DNA of 13,533 nt, from NCBI GenBank assembly GCA_016875255.1, contig VGRU01000083.1, positions 1 to 13,533 of the forward strand, in the 5' to 3' direction. Positions 1 to 6,481 of this stretch are shown here, piece after piece. The position numbers were made by a program, and so were the translations under genes. Source of the DNA: Deltaproteobacteria bacterium. Lineage in GTDB: Bacteria > Desulfobacterota > BSN033 > UBA1163. Within the stretch, counting starts at the first letter, position 1, and every line of letters starts with the position of its first letter. The notes beneath the pieces are model-generated. The model saw only the letters and a program-made list of their open reading frames with translations, did no database searches and was not told the DNA's origin.

Positions 1-56
1 CGATCATGACCATCCAGGCCAGGCTTTGCAACTAAGATACGGATCTTTCTCTCCAA
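1..56 (-). CDS. Methylmalonyl-CoA mutase, cobalamin-binding (C-terminal) subunit, 5' end only
   Basis: Partial gene running off the left edge. The visible product begins (TTG)-ERKIRILVAKPGLDGHD, which I recognise as the usual N-terminus of the separate B12-binding subunit/domain of methylmalonyl-CoA mutase and related acyl-CoA mutases. The DGHD stretch is the start of the DxHxxG motif whose histidine is the lower ligand of cobalt. The start is TTG at 54-56, because no ATG is available in frame and the residues after it match the family's usual beginning. A purine-rich AAGGGGG lies about 8 bases upstream. The enzyme interconverts methylmalonyl-CoA and succinyl-CoA in propionate metabolism. It is downstream of, and on the same strand as, the GntR-family gene at 229-915, which suggests regulation by it. 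Only 18 full codons are visible, so the call rests on a short but very characteristic motif. Confidence 0.8.
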   Translation of the reverse strand, partial: MERKIRILVAKPGLDGHD

Positions 57-84
57 CGGCGCTACCCCCTTCAGGAAACTAAAA

Positions 85-222
85 ACCGAAATACGAATAT
101 CGAAATCCGAAACAAATTCGAATTTTCAAAATCCAAATGTCTTAAACTTCTATTTGTTTTGAACATTTGAAATTTGGTCATTTGAGTTTGTTTCGAATTT
201 TGGATTTCGTGTTTCGAATTTA
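85..222. repeat. AT-rich long imperfect inverted repeat (foldback)
   Basis: The left arm (about 85-141) and the right arm (about 163-222) are imperfect reverse complements. The left reads CGAAATCCGAAACAAATTCG; the right carries TTGTTTCGAATTTTGGATTTCG. Matching blocks continue inward to CAAATGT/ACATTTG. No coding potential was seen. It fills the gap between the GntR gene and the mutase subunit. It could be a foldback intergenic repeat, or structure in the transcript between the two genes. Confidence 0.7.
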
Positions 223-228
223 ATGTGA

Positions 229-915
229 TTAAGGAGTCATTCTCCCTTCGGTGATCTCTTTGAGAACGATTTCCATTCCCCTTTCGAGATGGGTCCGGAC
301 AAGACCCTCCACAAGCCGGGGGTTATTTATTTTCATCGCTTCGAGCATTTGACGATGGTCTGCAATTGACATCTTAAAGCCGTTGGGCGTCTGGAGCAGG
401 GCAGACCGGTAACGGTAAAAATAGTCTCTAAAGCCATTGATCATTTCGGTCAATTTCTTGCTCTTACAGGATTTATAGAGGAGGTCATGAAATTCAGTAT
501 AGAGCTGAACCGCCTTTTCATCCTCTCCTTTTTTAAGGGCCTTCTCCGACTCATTCACTTTTTCTTCAAGGGCTGAGAGTTTTTCTTGTGTCATATGCGT
601 GGTGGCGAGGTAAGCGGCATAGCTTTCAAGGGCAATGCGAATGCCAAAAATTTCTTCCACATCCTCCTTTGTGAATTCCCTGACGGCAAATCCTCCCTTG
701 GGAAGCCGTGAGACAAGATCATCTCGTTCCAGTTTGTGAAAGGCTTCCCTGACAGGGGTCCTGCTGATCCCGATCTGGTTGGCCAGCGTTTCCTCGATCA
801 ACCGCTGCTTCGCCTTTAATTTGCCGTGGAGAATGGATTTCTTTAAAGAGTCATAGACCACTTCCCGAAGAGATTTCCTCTTGCCTATCTTCATTCCTCC
901 GAATATGTTTTCCAT
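229..915 (-). CDS. GntR family (FCD/FadR subfamily) transcriptional regulator
   Basis: A 228-residue predicted ligand-responsive DNA-binding repressor or activator. An N-terminal winged helix-turn-helix lies at about residues 15-80, with the typical GntR core ISRTPVREAFHKLERDDLV followed by the wing PKGGFAV. A helical FCD effector domain spans about 85-222, with FH (H143), DH (D186-H187) and a late H209 in the positions of the family's metal/ligand-binding residues. The reading frame stays open upstream to 993, but I place the start at ATG 913-915. AAGGAG sits at good spacing before it, and a near-perfect promoter (965-993) lies inside the longer frame, so a start further upstream would not be transcribed. 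The gene lies upstream of the methylmalonyl-CoA mutase subunit on the same strand, so a short-chain acyl-CoA or organic-acid effector is a reasonable inference. The effector itself cannot be read from sequence. Confidence 0.92.
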   Translation of the reverse strand: MENIFGGMKIGKRKSLREVVYDSLKKSILHGKLKAKQRLIEETLANQIGISRTPVREAFHKLERDDLVSRLPKGGFAVREFTKEDVEEIFGIRIALESYAAYLATTHMTQEKLSALEEKVNESEKALKKGEDEKAVQLYTEFHDLLYKSCKSKKLTEMINGFRDYFYRYRSALLQTPNGFKMSIADHRQMLEAMKINNPRLVEGLVRTHLERGMEIVLKEITEGRMTP

Positions 916-940
916 GGAATTCTCCTTGCCAGTCGGTTCT

Positions 941-957
941 GTATACTGTATCCAATC
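941..957 (-). promoter_or_regulatory. Candidate operator (GTATAC dyad) in the GntR gene leader
   Basis: A GTATAC palindrome at 941-946 is flanked by a partial repeat, so the plus strand reads TGTATAC-TGTATCC. It lies just downstream of the predicted transcription start of the GntR gene and before its ribosome-binding site, a common place for autoregulation. Assignment as an operator is inference. Confidence 0.35.
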
Positions 958-964
958 CTGGCTT

Positions 965-993
965 TTTATACGCCAAGGGGGGGAGGTTGTCAA
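965..993 (-). promoter_or_regulatory. Sigma-70-type promoter of the GntR-family gene
   Basis: On the minus strand, a -35 box TTGACA (988-993) is followed by a 17-base spacer and a -10 box TATAAA (965-970). This predicts transcription starting near 958, about 43 bases before the chosen ATG. It is one of the best promoter matches in the window. Confidence 0.75.
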
Positions 994-1060
994 GATTTAT
1001 TTCGGTAGATCTCGAGGCATTAGACTCTCCATAACACCTTAGCCCTTTGAAGCGGTTATC

Positions 1061-1206
1061 AGAGATCAGGCGATCAGGAAGTGCCTGACTGCGGTAGGCA
1101 GGGCCATCAGGATATTTGGATAACAGGTCAAACCCCAAAACTGTTATTCTTTATCTGAGGTCCTGGTATCCTGATATTCGGCATCCTGATATCCTGGTCA
1201 CCTGAT
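1061..1206. repeat. 8-bp-periodic CCTGAT/ATCAGG repeat patch with inverted halves
   Basis: On the right side, CCTG recurs at 1162, 1170, 1185, 1193 and 1201, close to an 8-base period with consensus ATCCTGRT. On the left side the reverse complement ATCAGG recurs at 1065, 1073 and 1106. The two halves therefore form an imperfect inverted array around about 1135. The 361-base gap between the GntR gene and the DUF434 gene holds this array and the GntR promoter; I see no credible gene in it. Confidence 0.6.
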
Positions 1207-1276
1207 GCCCGTATTTTCAGCCCAAAAGTCACTGGCCAGTATCAAGGCGCTAAACGGTTACGATCCCCCCGATTTT

Positions 1277-1954
1277 TCAGCGGTCAGGATGTTTTTTCAA
1301 AGAAATAAGAGTTATGGATTTGGATTGATGCCTGAGGATGTGAGCGGCCAAGTCCACCGCTTTCCTGGATCGGTCGATGATGGCGGAATCCGTGGTTGCT
1401 ACTACTCCGGGAAATCCGTTTAATATCTTCTCTGGAACCTTCATCGCCCGCGCATTGCCCGGGATACCTTCTCTTTTCAACCGTATCCTGATCTCTCGCG
1501 CCAATTCACCGCTCTTACTGATGGGTGCATCAAAAAGGAAGAGGGCATGTCTGGGTTTTGCTCTTTTAAGGGCGTTGAAGATAAGCAAAAGCGCCTCTTC
1601 TGTTTTTTCCGACCTTCTGAAGTTTTCGGATAGACCCGAGATGTCGCGTGTGAAACCATCATCGGCCAGGATTAAAGGTCGTCCGAAAAGGCCGGCCTCA
1701 ACCGTTATGATAACATTATAGCCATCGATGGCCAGGTCTCTGCCCCGAATCCGGTAAAGAGGGATCTTTCTGGCCTTCCTCCATTTCGAATCCTCATCAG
1801 AGAAGATTCCCCGATGAAGGAGGTGGCGCTCATCCGCATTGAGTTGATATCGATTTCCAACCAGTTCCAATGAAGGTTTTCTTGGGTAGCCCCGGTCGAG
1901 GAGGTAACGGAAATTTTCAGCAGCTTCTTGAAGGAATTTGTTCTCCGGCATCAT
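1277..1954 (-). CDS. DUF434 domain-containing protein
   Basis: A 225-residue soluble protein. The N-terminal part (about residues 10-60) has the pattern GYPRKPSLELVGNRYQLNADERHLLHRGIF, which I recognise as the DUF434 family. The remainder contains LAIDGYNVIITVEAGLFGRPLILADDG and a later ALFLFDAPISKSGE, resembling a nucleotide-binding/NYN-PIN-like fold with acidic residues (D of AIDGYN, DD of LADDG, D of LFDAP, D of TTDSAI) that could bind metal. The biochemical role of the family is not established to my knowledge; a nuclease-like role is inference only. The start is one of two adjacent ATGs (1949-1954). A TATAAT box at 1960-1965 lies so close that the message may be nearly leaderless. The gene is divergent from the selenoprotein gene. 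Confidence 0.8.
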   Translation of the reverse strand: MMPENKFLQEAAENFRYLLDRGYPRKPSLELVGNRYQLNADERHLLHRGIFSDEDSKWRKARKIPLYRIRGRDLAIDGYNVIITVEAGLFGRPLILADDGFTRDISGLSENFRRSEKTEEALLLIFNALKRAKPRHALFLFDAPISKSGELAREIRIRLKREGIPGNARAMKVPEKILNGFPGVVATTDSAIIDRSRKAVDLAAHILRHQSKSITLISLKKHPDR

Positions 1955-1994
1955 TAAACATTATACCTCAATTAGAGGGGATAAAAAACTTGTA

Positions 1995-2022
1995 TTGACA
2001 TTTTCACTCTGATGGGTATTAT
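1995..2022 (+). promoter_or_regulatory. Promoter of the glutaredoxin-like selenoprotein gene
   Basis: A perfect -35 TTGACA (1995-2000), a 16-base spacer and a -10 TATTAT (2017-2022). The predicted start near 2029 leaves a leader of about 45 bases before the gene, which has a strong AGGAGG Shine-Dalgarno at 2063-2068. An intact promoter and ribosome-binding site argue that the TGA-containing gene is expressed. Confidence 0.7.
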
Positions 2023-2073
2023 AGTTATAAAGGTTTTTAAAAAGACGGATGTTGTTTGAGAAAGGAGGATATG

Positions 2074-2334
2074 ATGGCGACAGAAGAGATTAAGGTTTAT
2101 TCGACACCGACCTGACCTTACTGCAAGATAGCGAAAGAGTTTCTTTCGCAGAAGGGCTACGCTTTTACTGAATACGATGTGACCAAAGATCGGGCCGCCC
2201 TGGATGAGATGGTTAAAATTTCAGGAGCGAGAAGCGTTCCGGTGATCGCTGCCTGCAAGGAAGTGATGGTCGGGTTTGATAAAACCCGGCTGGAACAGAT
2301 GCTCAGTTGCATCAAACAGCGAACAGACGTGTAA
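2074..2334 (+). CDS. Glutaredoxin-like selenoprotein (UxxC, in-frame TGA read as selenocysteine)
   Basis: If the in-frame TGA at 2113-2115 is read as selenocysteine, the frame is continuous from ATG to TAA and encodes about 86 residues of thioredoxin-fold, glutaredoxin-like protein. It begins with beta strand EIKVYSTPT, then U-P-Y-C as active site, a helix KIAKEFLSQKG, the cis-proline motif SVPVI, and a closing GFDKTRLEQML. TGA occupies exactly the first cysteine of the CPYC glutaredoxin motif and the resolving cysteine is intact. There is no other stop or frameshift in the gene. Of two adjacent ATGs, 2074 has the better 5-base spacing from AGGAGG. Sec-containing glutaredoxin-like proteins are known in anaerobic bacteria, and I believe NCBI names a family of 'Uxx-star glutaredoxin-like (seleno)proteins'. 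The role is thiol-disulfide or selenol redox chemistry in the cytoplasm. The alternative, a nonsense-mutated gene, is less likely given the conserved position and the downstream hairpin. Confidence 0.85.
2116..2149 (+). promoter_or_regulatory. Candidate bacterial SECIS element
   Basis: Downstream of the TGA, GCGAAAG (2131-2137) and CTTTCGC (2143-2149) form a perfect 7-bp stem with loop AGTTT. The loop begins 22 bases after the TGA and has G as its second base. Published rules for bacterial SECIS elements ask for an apical loop 16-37 bases from the UGA with a G among its first two bases. It lies within the coding frame, as expected in bacteria, where it would be bound by SelB. Confidence 0.65.
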
Positions 2335-2337
2335 CAT

Positions 2338-2460
2338 AGTGAGGCGAAGGTTAGGGCAAAGATGCCGGTTTCCTGAAAGGGTTAGGTCAATGGGTTTAAA
2401 TCTTTAGCCATAGCCATTCCCTTTAGACGAAACGGGCTTCCTCACCTTAACCTAACTCAC
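2338..2460. repeat. ~120-bp imperfect palindrome between convergent genes
   Basis: The left arm (2339-2395) and right arm (2402-2460) are nested imperfect reverse complements. GTGAG pairs with CTCAC, AGGTTAGGG with CCTTAACCT, GTTTC with GAAAC, AAAGGG with CCCTTT, and CAATGG with CCATAG/CCATT. The right end overlaps the uvrA stop codon. There is no T-run typical of an intrinsic terminator, but the structure would fold in either transcript and could separate the two convergent genes. It may be a foldback/REP-like repeat. Confidence 0.6.
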
Positions 2461-5213
2461 TTTACCATTCTCTGTCTTAGGAACTGTCCTGTATACGATT
2501 GTTTCGAGGCCATGATGGTTTCAAGGTCTCCCTCTACAACAATCCTCCCTCCTTCTTCACCGCCCTCCGGCCCCAAATCGATGATATGGTCCGCACATCG
2601 AATCAGGTCAAGGTTATGCTCAATCACAATAATCGAATGACCTTGAGAAAGGAGTTTCCGGAAGGTGGCTAGAAGGAGTTCGATATCCGCCATGTGAAGG
2701 CCGGTGGTGGGTTCGTCGAAGACAAAGAGGTTCTTTCCTTCCAAGCCTTCCCCGATATGAAGGGCCAGCTTGAGGCGCTGGGATTCTCCCCCGCTTAACG
2801 TATTGGTGGGCTGACCAAGCATGAGATAGCCCAGCCCCACTTCTTTTAAGAGTTGAAGTTTTGAGACGATGCGAAGATGGCTTTGAAAAAATGAAATCGC
2901 CTCGTCGACTGTCATATTTAAAACCTCTGAAATACTTTTATCCCGGTAACGAATTTTTAGAACCTCAGGCCGAAACCTCTTCCCCTCACATGCCTCGCAG
3001 GTGATGATGACATCTTCTAAAAATTGCATATCCAGAACTTGAACCCCTGCTCCCTGGCAGGTGTCGCACCTGCCTCCAGCGGTATTGAAGGAGAAATGGC
3101 GGGGTTGAAGGCCGTGCCTCTTCGCCTCTCGAGTTCGGGCAAAGAGGTCACGGATATCTCCGAAAACCTTGATATAGGTAGCGGCATTTGATCGGAGGCT
3201 TTTGCCAATCGGGGATTGATTGACCAAGATGAGGTCGTCGATTTTATCTAATCCTTCGATGGAATCGAAAAAACCTTTTTCAAACTCAGAATTCCCATTC
3301 CCTTTGGCTCCGGCATAGAGGATGTTATGGACCAGAGTGGTCTTCCCTGCACCGGACACGCCTGTGATACAGACCATCACATTGAGGGGAATACGGACAT
3401 CCATCCCTTTAAGGTTATGATGGCGGGCATTGCAGATTGTAATCCACTCCGAAGGTCTTCTGACGGGTTTGATTGGCCCAGAGGAGATTCCATCCCTCAG
3501 GTATCGGGCAGTAAGGGAGTCCTCTGTTTTGATAAGGGACTCGAGAGTTCCTTCAAAAATGACCCGGCCTCCCTCCCTTCCCGCGCCGGGACCGAGATCG
3601 ATGATCGAATCAGCCGCCCGGATCATATCCGGATCATGTTCCACCACGACAAGGGTGTTGTTTCTGGTTCGCAGATGTTCAAGCGTCAGGAGAAGACGAT
3701 GCGTATCCCTGGCGTGAAGGCCGATGCTGGGTTCATCCAAGACATAGAGCGTTTCGGTGAGAGAGGATCCCAGCGCTCCCGCCAACGTAATGCGCTGATA
3801 TTCACCGCTGGAGAGGGTGCGTGTCTGTCTTGAAAGGGTCACGTATCCCAGCCCGACATCGAGCATAAATTTAATCCGGTCATTGATTTCTTTGAACAGG
3901 CGTCCGCCTATTCTTCTTTGAAAATCCCTCAAGGGTATATTCTTGAAAAACTCCTGAAGGTCTGAGACAGGCATGTCGGAAAGTTGAGCAATGTTCTTTC
4001 CGGCTAAACGGACATAGAGCGCTTCTTCTTTAAGCCGGGTATGATGGCAGGCAGGGCAGGGGGCGTAGGCCCGATATTTGCTGAGGAAGACCCTGTAATG
4101 AACTTTATATCTCTTTCCCTCCATCCAGTCAAAGAAGCCCTTTAGACCGATGAACTCATCCTTTCCATTGAGCAGGATCTCTTTGTGGTGGGATTGAAGA
4201 TCATCAAAAGGTTTGTGAATCGGAATTCGATGCCGGCGGCAGGCCTTCCAAAGATATTCGTAGAGATCCTCATAGGCAGGTGTATTCCAGGGAGCAAAGG
4301 GCTTCTCTTTCAGGGTCTTTTTGGGGTCAGGGATAACCTTCTCCCAAGCAATTCCAATCACCCTGCCGAATCCCTGACAGGTCGGACAGGCGCCTAATGG
4401 GCTGTTAAAAGAGAAGAGAAGAGGCTCCGGTTCCGAGAAAGTTTTTCCGCATCGATTGCAGGAATAGCTGCGGTTAAAAGTCATTTTCTTCCCGTCCTCT
4501 CCAATGACCTCAACTTTTCCGCTTCCTGCATTGAATCCGCTCTGGATGGCTTCGGTGAGCCTCGATCTGTTCTTCTCCTCGGAGGACAACCGATCGATGA
4601 GCAGAAGTATTTGCTGGCGATTCTGGAGAAAGGAAGAGGGAAGGGCGGTAAGGTCAAGCACCTCTCCTTCATCCAAGATTCGATAATATCCATTCTGGAT
4701 CAGTTCTTTTACCTTAGCCTCTCCCTTTTCGGCCTTTGCCAATGAAATCGGACTGAGAATGGATATCTTTTTTTGAGGATACTCGCTCAGGAGCGTTTCC
4801 GAGACAGTTTCAACCGTATCTCCGGAAACCTTTATCTCGCACTGCGGACAGAAAACCTCTCCGATCTTAGCGAAGAGAAGCCTTAAATAGTCGTAAATCT
4901 CAGAAGCAGTGCCCACTGTGGATCGGGCATTCTTCACGGTGTTCTTCTGCTCAATGGCTATTGCGGGAGGGATTCCATGAATGGCCTCCACGTCAGGCCG
5001 GTCCATCTTCTCTAAAAACTGTCGGGCATAGGTGGAAAGGGATTCGATATAACGCCTCTGCCCTTCGGCAAAGAGAGTGTCAAAGGCAAGGGTAGACTTT
5101 CCCGAACCTGAGACTCCTGTGACGACCGTGATTTTGCCTCTCGGTATCCGGCAGGAAATGTTTTTGAGGTTATGAGATTTAGCGCCAATGATTTCAATGA
5201 ATTTTTCCATCAT
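2457..5213 (-). CDS. uvrA: UvrA-family excinuclease ABC subunit A
   Basis: A 918-residue tandem ABC ATPase of nucleotide excision repair, which with UvrB scans DNA for bulky lesions. The first Walker A is GVSGSGKST (about residues 33-41), followed by the UvrA-specific [19 protein letters not shown] UvrB-binding region fills about 130-245 and a CNRCGKTF...CPTCQG zinc region lies near 255-285. The first signature is LSSGEYQR (about 466), with Walker [12 protein letters not shown]. The second Walker A is GVSGAGKTT (about 615), the second zinc module GRCDTCQG...CEACEGKRF (about 712-740), the second signature LSGGESQR (about 805), and Walker [12 protein letters not shown] (about 833). All domains are present and the length is close to the usual 940-960. 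Several motif residues differ from textbook UvrA (LSSGE for [17 protein letters not shown] for FLPDVYVPCxxC), so it may be a paralogue rather than the housekeeping copy. There is no clear ribosome-binding site before the paired ATGs. Confidence 0.9.
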   Translation of the reverse strand: MMEKFIEIIGAKSHNLKNISCRIPRGKITVVTGVSGSGKSTLAFDTLFAEGQRRYIESLSTYARQFLEKMDRPDVEAIHGIPPAIAIEQKNTVKNARSTVGTASEIYDYLRLLFAKIGEVFCPQCEIKVSGDTVETVSETLLSEYPQKKISILSPISLAKAEKGEAKVKELIQNGYYRILDEGEVLDLTALPSSFLQNRQQILLLIDRLSSEEKNRSRLTEAIQSGFNAGSGKVEVIGEDGKKMTFNRSYSCNRCGKTFSEPEPLLFSFNSPLGACPTCQGFGRVIGIAWEKVIPDPKKTLKEKPFAPWNTPAYEDLYEYLWKACRRHRIPIHKPFDDLQSHHKEILLNGKDEFIGLKGFFDWMEGKRYKVHYRVFLSKYRAYAPCPACHHTRLKEEALYVRLAGKNIAQLSDMPVSDLQEFFKNIPLRDFQRRIGGRLFKEINDRIKFMLDVGLGYVTLSRQTRTLSSGEYQRITLAGALGSSLTETLYVLDEPSIGLHARDTHRLLLTLEHLRTRNNTLVVVEHDPDMIRAADSIIDLGPGAGREGGRVIFEGTLESLIKTEDSLTARYLRDGISSGPIKPVRRPSEWITICNARHHNLKGMDVRIPLNVMVCITGVSGAGKTTLVHNILYAGAKGNGNSEFEKGFFDSIEGLDKIDDLILVNQSPIGKSLRSNAATYIKVFGDIRDLFARTREAKRHGLQPRHFSFNTAGGRCDTCQGAGVQVLDMQFLEDVIITCEACEGKRFRPEVLKIRYRDKSISEVLNMTVDEAISFFQSHLRIVSKLQLLKEVGLGYLMLGQPTNTLSGGESQRLKLALHIGEGLEGKNLFVFDEPTTGLHMADIELLLATFRKLLSQGHSIIVIEHNLDLIRCADHIIDLGPEGGEEGGRIVVEGDLETIMASKQSYTGQFLRQRMVK

Positions 5214-5285
5214 ATCAATTTTGGTATCACTTTAGCATTTTGAAAAAAAGAGTTTTACGAGTCAATTGACCAAAAGATTCATCAT

Positions 5286-5366
5286 AAAATCCCCCTTAAT
5301 CCCCCTTTTCCAAAGGGGGAAACCCTTATCTCCTCCCTTTGGCAAAGGGAGGTCGGGAGGGATTTT
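5286..5366. repeat. Double-hairpin GC-rich palindromic repeat
   Basis: The ends AAAATCCC (5286-5293) and GGGATTTT (5359-5366) are inverted. Inside are two perfect hairpins: CCCCCTTT/AAAGGGGG (5301-5319) and CCTCCCTTT/AAAGGGAGG (5332-5352), each with a 3-base loop. The whole resembles a REP/foldback-type dispersed repeat that I recall as common in deltaproteobacterial-type genomes. It lies upstream of uvrA. Confidence 0.75.
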
Positions 5367-5458
5367 ACAAAGATTTTCAAACCGCTAAAGTGTTACCAAT
5401 TTTGAAGTATTATGCCGCAATCATAGCCCTGATTCAATGGTCTTTGGTCAAGAATATC

Positions 5459-5506
5459 TTGACACTTTTTATCTATCTCTATATGATTTCTCCATAAGTT
5501 AGGAGG
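5459..5506 (+). promoter_or_regulatory. Orphan promoter with downstream Shine-Dalgarno
   Basis: TTGACA (5459-5464), a 17-base spacer and TATGAT (5482-5487) make a near-consensus promoter. AGGAGG follows at 5501-5506, with a TTG at 5516 opening a frame of only 11 codons (product MPVRIRVSDSR). No full gene follows before brnT at 5717. It may drive brnT through a long leader or be the remains of a lost gene. The rest of 5367-5716 shows no convincing complete gene. Confidence 0.5.
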
Positions 5507-5625
5507 CTATCCGCTTTGCCGGTGCGAATAAGAGTGAGCGATTCGCGATAACTCTCTGTGATGACGTATCCCCAGCTATCAGGGCATTCCAACGGATGGC
5601 ATACAGCCACCGCTGATTGCAGTTG
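5479..5625 (-). pseudogene. Possible C-terminal gene remnant
   Basis: On the minus strand a short frame ends at TAG 5479-5481 and reads protein-like (it includes CPDSWGYVITESYRES and a final LLTYGEII), but it is closed upstream by a stop near 5625 and has no start. I do not recognise the family. It could be the tail of a degraded gene or chance. Confidence 0.2.
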
Positions 5626-5651
5626 CTATACATAATGAAAATTGAGTCCGG

Positions 5652-5697
5652 TTACCAAACATCAATGGCGAAGATATAATAAAATTTAGGATATAAT
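5652..5697 (+). promoter_or_regulatory. brnT promoter with overlapping tandem 17-bp repeats
   Basis: TTACCA (5652-5657), a 17-base spacer and TATAAT (5675-5680) form a promoter. A second TATAAT lies at 5692-5697. The two -10 boxes sit inside a tandem repeat of 17 bases (5671-5687 and 5688-5704; 14 of 17 identical), directly before the brnT ribosome-binding site. BrnT/BrnA systems are known to autorepress, so the repeat is a plausible operator. Confidence 0.55.
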
Positions 5698-5713
5698 GAA
5701 ATTCTGGAGATAG

Positions 5714-6188
<475 letters not shown>

Positions 6189-6481
6189 CAACAACATCAC
6201 GCCGATGGGGTTAGCAGCATCAGGTTGAAAGCAATAGTGGCTATCCGCGCAGGTTATGCAAATTGTTCAGGCTATGATGATGTTTCTTGGCGTTTTCAAC
6301 CGAGGATCTTTGATTAACCGCTCCGGAAGTCGTAAGGAAGAAGTTGTATCCTAACCCTTCTATCTTCCCCAAAAAATCGGACTCATTCATTCTTGAGATT
6401 CAATTTTTCATTGGAAAATCTCCAATTTCATTCTATACTTTGACTTAGCACGGAGAATGATTAACTCCGAACTTCAAATAA
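6189..6481. other. Non-coding gap after brnTA
   Basis: I see no supported gene here. The stretch contains short open frames without ribosome-binding sites, an ATTGGA/TCCAAT hairpin near 6410-6426 and the ABC-gene promoter. The sequence TTAACTCCGAACTTC near 6461-6475 resembles the intergenic tract at 8361-8399. Confidence 0.4.
6411..6439 (+). promoter_or_regulatory. Candidate promoter of the ABC fusion gene
   Basis: TTGGAA (6411-6416), a 17-base spacer and TATACT (6434-6439). The match is moderate. It overlaps a small inverted repeat (ATTGGA/TCCAAT). Confidence 0.4.

Noticed and set aside
916..993. Longer N-terminus for the GntR protein
   Set aside because: The extra codons contain the gene's own promoter, and the downstream ATG has a proper Shine-Dalgarno.
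1061..1206. CRISPR array
   Set aside because: The repeat unit is only about 8 bases without spacers and occurs in both orientations.
2113..2115. TGA as a true stop or nonsense mutation (pseudogene)
   Set aside because: It falls exactly at the active-site Cys position, the frame after it is intact with no other lesions, and a SECIS-like hairpin follows. Kept as the main alternative only.
3327..3833. 168-codon open frame opposite uvrA
   Set aside because: It lies wholly antisense to the conserved uvrA gene, has no recognisable domain and reflects its codon pattern.
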